Of a DNA stretch of 64,000 bases, positions 1 through 11,082 are shown in pieces; position 1 is the stretch's first letter; every line of letters starts with the position of its first letter. Source of the stretch: Lepidodermella squamata (lineage: Eukaryota; Gastrotricha); contig JBLDXI010000007.1 in NCBI GenBank assembly GCA_047495785.1, positions 2,294,001 through 2,358,000 on the forward strand, read 5' to 3'. The translations under genes were made by a program, and so were the position numbers. The notes below the pieces were generated by a model. The model ran no database searches. It saw only the letters and a program-made list of their open reading frames with translations, and had not been told where the DNA came from.

Positions 1-362
1 GCTGATTTTAATGATTTTATTTTTGAGAATTTAAGCGGATAAGACTTTGTGAAGCAAGATTAGGGTGATCAATAAAATGATTTCACAGTACGAGACGTGA
101 TGAATTGTTCGTGTCATTTTGTAGCTCGCCTTCAGTCCCTTTCGGGCAGACAAGCTACCGGGGTACAAATTTTGTAACAGTGTGTTACTTTCACTTTAAC
201 ACTGAGCGAGAGGCTTTTTTTGAGAAAAGCAGAAAAAACCACTGATTAATTTGCATATTCACACACTATTACGCAGCACTATAAGTCAGCATGGAAAAAA
301 ATCATAAAAAATGCGCACGTAGATGATAATTATGCCTTATTCACTCTATTCACTGCACACGC

Positions 363-650
363 GCCGGCCAAGGCGTTGGCCCGATCACGGCGGAGAACAA
401 TGGGAACAAGCGCTATTGTTCAGCGCTGTACTCGGGCCGCCGACCTTGGACCGGGACTTGGTAACATTGCCGGGTTGTATAGGATGACCCAAGCCCGGCG
501 GCCCGATTCCAAAGGCCCGAGCCCGGCGGCCCGTGTGCGGCGTTGACAATAGCACGTCGCATACGGGCACGTTTTTAAGCGGCCCGAGCGTATGGGCCAG
601 CCGGGTCGCGCACGGGCCGAATTCGGACTCGGGCTCCAACACCAACATTT
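363..650. repeat. GC-rich dispersed repeat, copy 1
   Basis: This block is much richer in GC than its AT-rich surroundings and is made of many GGCCCGA/CGGGCC-like words. It shares diverged segments with the block at 37304-37738: ACGTCGCATACGGGCACGTTT near 553 recurs near 37626, and a 35-40 bp stretch around 480-520 matches 37476-37511 in the opposite orientation. It looks like a non-autonomous element or fragment. No coding potential was recognised. Confidence 0.55.
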
Positions 651-1618
651 AAAATGCTCTATAAAAATTGACGCAGAATATGTAATAATTTACTAAGTTT
701 GTGTCGATCGTAAATCGTAACTGTGTCATGTTAAAGGTTACGCTAAACACTGTCAATAGGGATAATATGAATTGCCCATTTGCAATAGTTCTATTGAACA
801 CTGAATAACAACATAGAATGCTTAATGCAGGCTGATGATGCGCATTGAGCTCCGTAGCGACCGGGGCAGGTAGGGTAAAATTTTGAATGAAATACAGCCT
901 GCTCATAATAGGAGGGCAGAACGATTACTATTGTATCAAAAATCATATTTGGGTGATCAAATGGCATAATTCTCGAAGAAATTCTCATTCACTCGGTAAA
1001 ATTGTTACTCTTTTACGCTCTATCCGTTGATATACGACTCTAGTATTTCCAACTCATCCTGTAGTCAACATTTGGCAGTCAACTATTTTCAAAGATTGGG
1101 CAGCACATTCGGACGAAACTTCTACTCATTGTATTTTTGCGCTCAGCTATCAGCTATTGTTTCCTTTGTGATTGGTGGTATTCTAAACCTGCATCGTTAA
1201 GTTTTCAACGAACGAAATCTCCATTTGAATTGCTACTTGAACAGTTGTCTCTTTGACATCAAATCTTCCTTACTCGAGAATTTGAATTCTAACGTGGCAG
1301 TCCGCGAGGTTAGGTTGCTTGATTGCTGCTCACTTTTTGCAGTACGCAGATTATTACCCTCATCAAGTGATTTCTTCCAGCACCCGACGCAAAAAAGCAA
1401 AAAGATGAGTCATCCGTGATTCCGTGATGAGTCATCTCGGCACACATAAATGTACTAGCGTGTCGGATGTACTGTACTTATCTATCTATGCTTACCGGAC
1501 GATGTTCAACTATGTATTTCGTTTGTTGTGCCCAAAGCCCAACCGTGGCCGGTGCTTTATTATTTTGAAACAATGCAACATTTGTTTGCCTTTAAAGGCA
1601 ATTGCTATTTATACGAAC
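651..1618. other. Non-coding region upstream of the kinase-ankyrin gene
   Basis: I see no recognisable gene here. The reading frame of the first kinase exon stays open upstream to 1424, but that stretch resembles nothing known. I treat it as 5' UTR and promoter. Confidence 0.4.
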
Positions 1619-4600
1619 ATGAATTCAGCCGAAATAGCGTCAGCTTTCACCTCAATAAGCGAATTCAAAATAATTGAAACGTTAGGAAAAGGTGGCTTTG
1701 GTAGTGCATGGCTATGTCGACGGAAAGATGGCGATTTAGCTAACTATGTGGTTAAAGCTGTTAATCTCAACGAGATTCTAAGGAAATACCGAAATAAAGA
1801 TGGCGAAGTGGCTCTCGCATTGAAACTAATAGATCTGAGCTGCAAAGAGGTAAGGCATATACTTTCCAATTGCATAGGTATCTGATATTTTTCTTCAGCA
1901 CAAATTAATTGAGAGCTTGAAACATGATAACATCGTCGCTATCCGAGGCGCTTTTACAGGTATTATTACGCGACACACCCAATCGCTCACAACATTTTTT
2001 CTATGATAGAGTTTTGGCAACAAACGGTTGAAGGGCTAGAACACTGGAAACTGCTGGAGGATGAAATTTACTACTTGGTGATGGAGCATTGTTCAAATGG
2101 CGATTTGGAAAATTACATCAAACGGAAAAAAGAATTCCAAGCGATAATACCAGAGTGTCTCTTGCACGAATGGTCTTGCCAGTTGGTGTCCGCTGTCAAT
2201 AAGATTCACAGTCATGGCGCGATGCATCGGGACATCAAGCCTGCTAACATATTTTTGTGCATGGACGATAGGACTGTGAAACTTGGCGATTTCGGCTTAG
2301 CTAAATCCCCTGACATAGATGGCGGGTGAGTCTTTTTAGTTTCCAGGAAGCATATGAGAAAAGAAACTATTTGCCTTCGGCCAAGTTCGGCGAGCATGTT
2401 AGTTGCTTTTGGCACGAAATTGTACATGGCGCCTGAAACGTTCAGTAGCAAGAATTCAAAGGAGAGCGACTGGTGGTCGCTTGGCGTGACTTTATTCGAG
2501 CTGGCTAATTTCTACTTGCCGGTAAGCAAATCAGTCCCGCGAGCCCAATAAATAGATGTAGTTCTTTTTCAGTTTGATAATCAAGCTGATATCATCAAGT
2601 AAGTTTGAAGCATGAAAGCAGGTTAATTCTAGTTATGGATTAGATTTAGCTATGAATCGCTTTATTTGAATAGCCAAGCAAGACAAGTCGAATTAGCGGA
2701 GAGCGTCTTGAAATTGCTTATTTGCAGACAAGTGTGCGTAAAGTGAAGTACGTTCGACCCTTTAACGTAAATGCAAATTACGATCAGTAGGATCAGTGCT
2801 GGAATAAGCTGAACGCGTACTACATCATAATGTTAGGCTACTTCAAGTACTATCGAATGAGTCATCAAAGTGGTTGCTTTGGCGCTTCGCTCACACTATG
2901 TTGATTTTTTTATTTTCAGGGAAGAACCAAAATCCTTTGCCAAAGACCGGCCTTATTCAAATGAGTATCATTGCTTTGTTTTCTCGATGCTCGTTAAAGA
3001 CCCTTCCAATCGAGCTGACGCTGGTGCTCTCCTAAGCTGTCCTTTCATTAGACAAATGGAAATGACCGAAGAGCCCGCAGCTAAAGTTCGGAAGTTGGAA
3101 TTATTTTCCTCAATCCACGAGTTCAAGCGTGAAAAGGAGCTCGGAAGAGGCACCTTTGGCTCGACAATGCTATGCAGGCGATACAAAAACGTTGCCCGTT
3201 ATGTTGTCAAGGCTTACAACCAAAGTCTGATTCACCGGATTTATGACAAAGATCTTGATTTTGCAGAGCGACTAATCAATATAAGCCGAGACGAGGCAAA
3301 GCTTCATAGTTTATGAAAAATAATGCATATAAGCAGAGATGTTTTAACGTCTAGAATCTTAAACTCGTGGATTTATCACACGCAAACATCATTTCGATTT
3401 ACGGATCATTCGAGGGTGAGTCAGAGGCACTTATATCGTACTACCGCGCATCGAGTGCGTAATTCATGTCACTGTATCCCGTTCCACAATCGGGGGAATC
3501 CCAATTCAAATAATCATCTGCCACCCTAATCGAGATGACTCAAAAACGGTCAAATGCCATTTGCTATATAGCCGCATAATTCCTTCTCTTTTAATTGTTT
3601 GAAGAACATGGCTCTGCAGGTGCAATTTACTATTTGGTGATGGAATATTGTTCGGAAGGAAATTTGAATGATTACAAGAACAATTCAGCTGGGCCTATTC
3701 CCGAAAGTTTGTTGATGGATTGGTCACGACAGCTTGCTTCTGCGGTGGCCAAGCTGCACGAAAGCGGAATCCTCCATCGCGCAATAGAACCCAAGAATAT
3801 TTTTCTCAACAACGGCACTTCTGTCAAGGTTGGAGGGTTCGGGTTCGCGAAGGTTTACGAGAGGTAGGATCGATTTTGATGCAATATCCGCATGTAACAA
3901 TGATCGCAAAGAAGCAAGCAGCTACCAGTTAAAAACTTGGGACACGGTAAACAGCTTTACAAGGCTCCTGAACTATTTGCAAAGGTAGATCACTCGCACG
4001 CGAGCGACTGGTGGTCTTTGGGAGTCACTTTGTTCGAGTTGGCAAATTTCTACATGCCTGTAAGCTAATTCTCTGGGTGGAAATAATGTTTGTTAATACA
4101 AAATAATTTCAGTTTGATTCTACATTGGCTATCCTTTTGTAAGTTTCAATCGATAAGCCTTCGCGCAATTCACCCAATTACTTATAGCAATCCACTATTA
4201 CAGCAATCATCCGAAAAACTTTGATGATTCCCGTGGTTATTCGATTAAATTCCGAAACGCGATCATGGGGATGATTCGTGAAAAAACCAGCTCGAGGCGC
4301 GACTCGCCGCTAGCTTTGCTTAACGCAACGGATAATTCGTTAACAGAGGACCAAATCGCCAATCAGCTCATGAAAACAGCTTCCGATGGAAATCTTGCAA
4401 TCTCGGACCTGAGCGCGGGAGAAAAAGTAATCCACATTTTTCCTTGATCATCAATGAATTGCTATCATTTTATGTAGTTGCTTTTTCGCCTTATCAGACT
4501 GAACAAAGTCGAAGAAATCGAATCGCTTTTATCAACCACGGCTTTGAACATAAACGTTAACTGCGAGAACAGCGAAGGCGTGACCCCATTGTTTCTAGCT

Positions 4601-6979
4601 GCACAAGAAGGACATGATGAGATAGCAAAACTATTGGTAAATAGGTTCAATGCTAATCCGCTGTCTAAGGACCTATTGGGAAGAACTCCCATTTACATTG
4701 CTGCGAATAGCGGCAATTTACGTACGGTTAATATCCTTGGAACGGCTTCGAACGAAAGCATCGATGCTGCAACAAACAACGACGAAACTCCAATTTGGGC
4801 AGCAGTCAAGAATGGCCACGCTAAGGTTTTTAAATTATTAGCAGGTGCGATGAAGGCAAACGTGCAAAAGCAGGATGGGCGCAAAATGAATTTATTGCAT
4901 ATCGCAGCTGGGGAGGGTCAGGCCGAAGTGGTTCGACTTCTCGCAAACGAATACATCACAGTGAACAGTGCAATGGTGATGGGATTTACCCCTTTGCATC
5001 TCGCAGCACTGAATGGCTCCGTTGATGTTGTGAGAATGCTAGCAAACGATTTCAACAGCGACGTTAATGCCTCTGCGGAGGATGGCTGGACACCACTACA
5101 CATCGCTTCTCAAAATGGACACACCGAAGTCATCAGAATGCTTGCAGGGAAGTTCAACTGCAGCGTTGATGCCCCTGACGAGGATGGCTGGACGCCGTTG
5201 CACATAGCAGCTCAGAATGGTAACTTGGCAGTCGTTAGAATGCTTGCAGGGGAGTTCAAATGCAACGTTAACGCTTCTGTGAAGAGAGGGTGGACGCCGA
5301 TACACATCGCTGCTCAGAATGGACATGCAGAAGTCGTCAGAATGCTTGCAGAGGAGTTCAGCTGCAACGTTAATGCCTTTGAGAAAGATGGCTCGACGCC
5401 ACCGTTGCACCTCGCTGTCCTGAAGGGACAAGTGGAAGTGGTTAGGATGCTAGCAAGGGTGTTCAACTGCAACGTTAATGCGCCTGGGTTAGACGGCTCG
5501 ACGCCGTTGCACATCGCTGCTCAGGCGGGACACGCGGAAGTTATCAGACTACTGGCAGGGGAGTTCAAATGCGACGTAAATGCTTCTGTGAAGGAAGGCT
5601 GGACGCCGATACACTTCGCTGCGCAGGAGGGACATGCAGAAGTCGTCAGAATGCTTGCAGAGGAGTTCAACTGCAACATTAATACCTCAAGGCAAGATGG
5701 CTGGACGCCGATACACATCGCTGCTCAGAATGGACACACGGAAGTCGTCAGACTGCTAGCAGGGGAGTTCAGATGTGACGTTAATGCTCCTGAGGAGAAC
5801 GGCTTGACGCCGTTGCACATCGCTGCTCAGAATGGAAACACGGCAGTCGTCAGAATGCTAGCTGGGGAGTTCAGATGCAACGTTATTGCCTTGGATAACA
5901 GAGGCTGGACACCGTTGCACATTGCTGCTCAGAATGAACACCTGGAAATCGTTAGAATGCTAGCGGGGGAGTTCAACTCCGACGTTAACGCTTTTGCGAA
6001 GGATGGCTGTTCGCCGTTGCATATCGCTGCCGGGAATGGCCTTGCAGAAATCGTCAGAATTCTTGGGGGAGAGTTCAAATGCAACGTCAATGCTTCTGAT
6101 TTCGATGGCTGGACGCCGTTGCACATCGCTGTTCATCATGGTCACAGGGAGGTCGTCAGAATTCTGGCAGGGGAGTTCAAATGCGACGTTGATGCTCCTA
6201 CTGAGGATGGCTTGACGCCACTGCACATCGCTGCTCAGAATGGACACCTGGAAATTGTCAGATTGCTAGCGGGGGAGTTCAACTGCGACGTTAACGTCTT
6301 TGAGAAGGATGGCTTGTCACCGTTGCACATCGCTGCTCAGAATGGACACACGGAAGTCGTCAGACTGCTTGCAGGAGAGTTCGACTGCGGCGTTGATTTC
6401 CGAGATATCAGGGGCTGGGCGCCGATACACTTAGCTGCTCAGAACGGCCTTGCAGAAATCGTCAGAATGCTTGCAGGGGAGTTCAAGTGTGACGTCAATG
6501 CTTCAGATAAGGAGGGCTGGACGCCGTTGCATATCGCTGCTCAGAATGGCTCCGCGGAAGTCGTCAGAATGCTTGCAGGGGAGTTAAACTGCCACGTTAA
6601 TGTAGAAGATGAAGATGGAACTATGCCGTTACACGTTGCCGCTTATTGGGGCCACGCCGATATTGTGAAACTCCTAACTTCTCAATTTAAAGCAGATATC
6701 AATGCTTTGGACTATGAAACTGAAATAACAATGAAACTGGGAAATTCGTTTGATCCTCCATCTGAAAAATGGTGTTCAGTTCTCATGGGGGCATCCTTTA
6801 AAGGTCGCTATGATGTTGTTGACTTGCTCACACGTGTGCTCGGGGCCGATGTCAATTACAGAGTTCCGTCAACTGGCTGGACAGCCTTGTTCGCAGCCCA
6901 GAATTGCGATGACGATGTGTCGGATGAAGACAAACAAAAAACTGTAGACATTCTCATAGCAGCCGGTGCGATTTTGTAA
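1619..6979 (+). CDS. Kinase-pseudokinase-ankyrin repeat protein (about 1453 aa)
   Basis: Twelve exons: 1619-1849, 1899-1959, 2010-2325, 2386-2521, 2573-2598, 2920-3295, 3355-3415, 3605-3863, 3915-4059, 4113-4138, 4204-4426, 4478-6979. Total length divides by three. Kinase 1 has GKGGFGS (residues 23-29), [11 protein letters not shown] (from 170), DFG (191-193) and MAPE (217-220), so it should be active; the HRD context is NEK-like. Kinase 2 has GRGTFG (332-337) but HRA (460-462) and GGF (479-481) in place of HRD and DFG, so it is a predicted pseudokinase. Both kinases share exon layout, including a 26-nt exon, which shows internal duplication. The intron at 3296-3354 begins with GC. From residue 621 about 23 ankyrin repeats follow. 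There is no signal peptide or membrane segment, so it is cytosolic. AATAAA follows near 6998. The 2599-2919 intron is longer than the others and could hide an exon. The pathway is unknown. Confidence 0.85.
5050..6600 (+). repeat. Tandem 102-bp ankyrin-coding repeats
   Basis: Around fifteen consecutive 34-codon ankyrin units here are similar at the DNA level, with recurring words such as CACATCGCTGCTCAGAATGG and GGGGAGTTCAA. Units outside this block are more diverged. This suggests recent expansion or homogenisation within the exon. Confidence 0.85.
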
Positions 6980-7333
6980 CTTTGCGTCTATTTCGCAAAA
7001 TAAAGTAAAGGTTTTTCATTGTGACTTGTCATTTCGCCGTAATAATGTCGTGTTTTGCAGTCGAAAAACTGTGATACGTATCACCCATATATTCCTCTCT
7101 ATTTGCGACATAGAACTGAATTTCCAAATGCTTATGAGAAAGCCTGGAGCTGATCACCAGTTGCTATTTGGCCGTTATTCGAGGATGAAAACTGTCAAGT
7201 CTTTTTGACTGTAAGGAAAATCATTCGATTTCGCGAATTTCCGTAATGATTTTAGAGAAATAGGCACGCAACATAAAATCGATTGATTGGGTATAGGTGA
7301 AATTACCAAAATTATTTTACTAATAATTGAAAA
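6980..7333. other. Convergent intergenic region
   Basis: This lies between the 3' end of the kinase-ankyrin gene (+) and the 3' end of a LamG-like gene (-). It contains AATAAA just after 6979. I see nothing else. Confidence 0.5.
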
Positions 7334-9852
7334 TCAGAACGCGAAATAAAGATGTAGGATGACGATGATAAAAATGAAACCTAAATAATAGACAATAACT
7401 AGCCGCGTTGTTGCAGTTTTCGCGTAGAAAGACGGTATGTCGCTGCTAGAATGCGACAACCAATCATCGTGTTGAAACTGCACATAGACGCTATTCGACC
7501 CTGGCTTATTCATCGGCGGCCGAACTGGCGCTGTTTTCGCCGCAGCCGCGTGGTGCCGTCCTAGGGCCAACTCGTGTTGTTGGTTATGCAGCTTTTTATT
7601 ATCAGAGTTCAGCTGCAATTTACAGGTATCAGCGATGCGGGCCAAACTATCCTGGGCTAGGACAGTTTTTCGCCAAATCAATAAACAACTCATCGCATGG
7701 TCTTGGCCGCGGAGTAAATTCCCTATCGATAATTTGACGTAATCTCCAGATTCGCCATTTTCAGACGGTAACGATGACAGGGTTCTATTGAGCTGGACCC
7801 AGATGAAAGTTGCCAGCTCATCGCCGTGTTGATCAAAGCCGGTTAAGTGCATTTCTTTCGCGCTATAACTCAGCGCAAAAAAATGCCACATTTTCCCATC
7901 CATCTTGTAATTTAACGGTCGCGCTGTGAATTGCGCAATGGGCTGGCCATGGGTTGAAATGAGGATTTTATTCAATGGTTTATAGCTGATTGTTAGGTAG
8001 GGTGACTCCTCAGGTAGGACCATCAGTTTCCCATTGCGAGGATTTCGCGAGGTTTGATATTGCGTCAGGGAAAGAAATTCGCCGTACTGTTGTAGGTAAG
8101 GATCGATGAGTGGTGCTGAGAATAGGAAACTTAGGGTGAAAGTTCGGCTGAAATTCGCTATCAAATACTCGGCCATGGGTTCATCCTAAATAAAACGGGA
8201 TATAAAGTTTGTGATTACAAATTTGAAATTGGAAAAATCGGTAAATTTGTATAAAAATTAGAAAAAATAAAAAAAATTGAAGATTTGAAAAATTTGAATT
8301 TTCGAAGATTTGAAAAATTCAGAAAAAAATTGAAATCTTCACATTTTTTCCGACAACTCCGAATGATGTTCCAGGTCGATTGAAGGGTCCCAAGCCGAAG
8401 AAAACCCGTGCCGCTCGGCTGATTTTAGACGGTTTAACAGAATTTGTGACATCCCAAAGCCCACTTTGCCGATCCATCGGGACGAATAATTCGAGCTGGC
8501 GCCTTTTAGGCAGCTGCGAATACGGCATCACGTGACCATGGTCGCATTTCGCCCTCAGGCTATTACCCTTAGTTTTGCATAGGCAAGGCAATTGCGACAC
8601 CTCCAAGGTGTTAAGCGCCTTTCGGTAGAAGGTCAAACAAGCTATTCTATCCAACGGGCTCAATTGGCCGATGCGTAGGGCTAATTTAGGCAGCGGGCGA
8701 CCAGCTGCAATTATTTTACCGCTGTTGTGTTCGAAAATTGTGAAGTGGTGAAATTCAGCTATTAAATCGCCAGTTGAGCGGTGGATGCTGAGCAGGCTCT
8801 CGTTGTGCTGATAATTAAAGGCGAGGAAGGACCATTCACCGGGTAGGCTGTCACTTACCAGGGTGACATTATTGGCCGGATGTGATGCAACTGCTTTATG
8901 AGTCACCCTAAAATAAAATAAATAATTAAATTCGTGCAATTTCTCTGAAAATAAAATTAATTCCCTATAAATAATAATTAATTAATTAAAAATTTGTGAA
9001 ATATTCAAATTTTGAAAGTTTTAAAATTCGAAAAATAATGTATGGCAATTTAAAAAGTTCACTGGAGAAAAATCATACCTTGGATAAGTCCAAATTCGAA
9101 TTTCCCAGCCAGAGTAGGTTACTTGGAATATGATTCGATCTCCAATAACCAGGCTGAAAATGTCTCCCTCGTTGTCATTTCTATTGAAATAAAGCGAAAA
9201 TGTGAAATCGTTGATCGCCACGGGGAAATTTTGCAGCGGTTCGAGCTCAGAGTTTGTCACAGCTAGAACATAGTCGATGTGGCCGTAGTGACTAGAAGCC
9301 GTGTAGGATGAATTGAATCGGCCGAAAGGGTCTTTATATTCAGCGGCAAGTTTCATATTCGCCACCGAGCTCGGCTGGGTGTGATCGATTCCGAAGCCGT
9401 TGTACTTTGGTCCGGAGAGGAAATTAGTCAGGCCATTTGTCGAATCTAGCGGCCAGAATCCGACCAGGTAGAACGGCTGTGGGCCGATCAAGTTTTTAGG
9501 TCGGGAATCTTCTGTTAGGGGTACAATTTCACTGCCAAATGTAGAGCTGGGAAGATCATTTTCGCTTGTCACTACCACCCAGCTGGAATCCGTGTTATCT
9601 GTGAGAATCGAAAATACAGATTATATCTTGCGATTTTTTCAAAACTTTAATTTCAGAATTAATTTGAATAAATAATTCTGAAATTAGGAAGTTCAATAAG
9701 AATTCAAAAATTCAAATTCAAATCCGAAGCTTCAATTTTCATCCGCAAATTTTTTCTTAATTCAATTTTCAATATTTATTCATAGTTTTACCTTGTTGGG
9801 AAGATTGGCTTATGAAGAATAGCGCAAGAATGAGCCAATATACAGTAATCAT
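7334..9852 (-). CDS. LamG-like type I membrane protein (about 665 aa)
   Basis: Four exons on the minus strand: 9852-9792, 9598-9079, 8907-8343, 8185-7334. Phases match and length divides by three. The first exon encodes a signal peptide (MITVYWLILALFFISQ). Two jelly-roll LamG-like domains follow; the first starts at GFWPLDSTNGL, which resembles GYWPLNSLFGL in the LamG-EGF family 15-35 kb downstream. A second begins at LFVPMDRQSGL and ends in a Cys. A hydrophobic segment near the C-terminus (LVIVYYLGFIFIIVILHLYF) should anchor it. There are no EGF modules. It is probably a distant, membrane-bound relative of the downstream family. Function is unknown; cell-surface recognition or adhesion is inference. 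Confidence 0.75.
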
Positions 9853-10371
9853 CAGCTGTCATGTGAAATTTGATCATCTATGACCAAAACAAGCAAGCAT
9901 GCTATCACCGCTATTAGGCGGATTTTCGCTCCGTATCTCTGGCAGAACTAAAGTGTTGTGCACTGAACCAGCGCCAAATTATAGATTCGGCCATGTGAGC
10001 GATTTTATTTTGAATTTTTTATTATTTGCCGGTTTTGTTTTTTTTTCTAATCATTGTGCTCTTGCGAAGTCATCATTTATCGCATAATAATCGCAGGTAC
10101 AATAAACAAAGCGGAGAGTGCTTATTGCGGTGATTATTGTCTTAGTGATGGCTATTTACTTTATCATTGTCAATTGTCACCTGTAAGCTCCGTGTGAAAA
10201 AATCAGTGCGAGTGCATTTTTCCACCCTCACTATTACAATCGATGGACCAAATAACCGAGGCATACAGCAGATTAAAGCCATGGAATTTTTTCAATTTTT
10301 TTTTAATTTTAGCATCAACGCCTTTATCGTTGGCTTCGAAGACTTCTGAAACATCATGGAAATCAGCCGGA
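9853..10371. other. Intergenic, no gene seen
   Basis: AT-rich sequence upstream of the LamG-like membrane gene. No gene or RNA was recognised. Confidence 0.4.
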
Positions 10372-10852
10372 GCGTGGGGTAACTTGGCCACATGGCTATT
10401 TCACTTGGCGATGAACCATCTGGCAGAAACTAGGGCGATGATTCATCACGCCCTCTCATGTCTAGGCCTCATTTTAGTGCGCATTTCGCACGTTAAAAAT
10501 CGGCCAAGTTACCCCACAAAATTCAGGTAATTACCGCTCGCGATTGCGACATCAGTTTTCCGAGTTCAAGGTGTCATTTGAAAGATATCACCGAGAGGAA
10601 TCTTTCTGTGAAATCGGCGTCTTCCTCCAATCCCAGAATTCCTTATTATAAATGCTCAAAATCTCAGCGCCTAAAATGAACGAGTTGGTACTGACCTTCC
10701 TTGTCATTGAAAAAACGATTTTCGAATTCGGTAAAAAGGGAGTTGTAGCTCAGGTGGCAAGGAATGTTCCTATGAAAACAATTTCGTGAAAAAGGTTTTT
10801 CTCGATGTGATATCGACCAGAAGGCGACTTTTACGGCCAAGTTACCCCACGC
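10372..10852. mobile_element. Inverted-repeat element (GCGTGGGGTAACTTGGCC ends)
   Basis: An 18-bp sequence at 10372-10389 recurs as its exact inverse at 10835-10852. Sixteen of these bases also recur inverted at 10502-10517. The 481-bp span has no credible gene and looks like a MITE, perhaps nested or partly duplicated. I saw no clear target-site duplication. Confidence 0.5.
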
Positions 10853-11082
10853 CACGGTAAATTCCAAAAAACTTGAAAGCGAGTTTTTTCAGTTTTTTGG
10901 GATTTAATTAAAATAAAAAAAAAGCAAAATAAAATTACAATCGTCGGCTCAGTCTTTTTTTCCAAGAATTTCCTGTAAGAGGTAATCATATATTTATGTC
11001 TCGCTCAAATTCATTTTGGAGCATAGGTAATTTATTTAGTAATTTATTGAGTTTTTTCCGTACATTATTCATCAATCAGCAA

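Noticed and set aside
1424-1618. N-terminal extension of the kinase gene
   Set aside because: The frame is open, but the sequence resembles no domain and the ATG at 1619 sits just before the kinase fold.
2326-2346. A 21-nt intron in kinase 1
   Set aside because: It would also keep frame, but it is too short for normal splicing. The 59-nt choice (2326-2385) gives a normal activation loop and matches the pseudokinase layout.
3309-3354. GT donor at 3309 for the pseudokinase intron
   Set aside because: It shifts the frame into a stop; the GC donor at 3296 keeps frame and aligns with kinase 1.
5096-6247. Several open minus-strand frames across the ankyrin array
   Set aside because: They are mirror frames of the repeated coding sequence and have no independent support.
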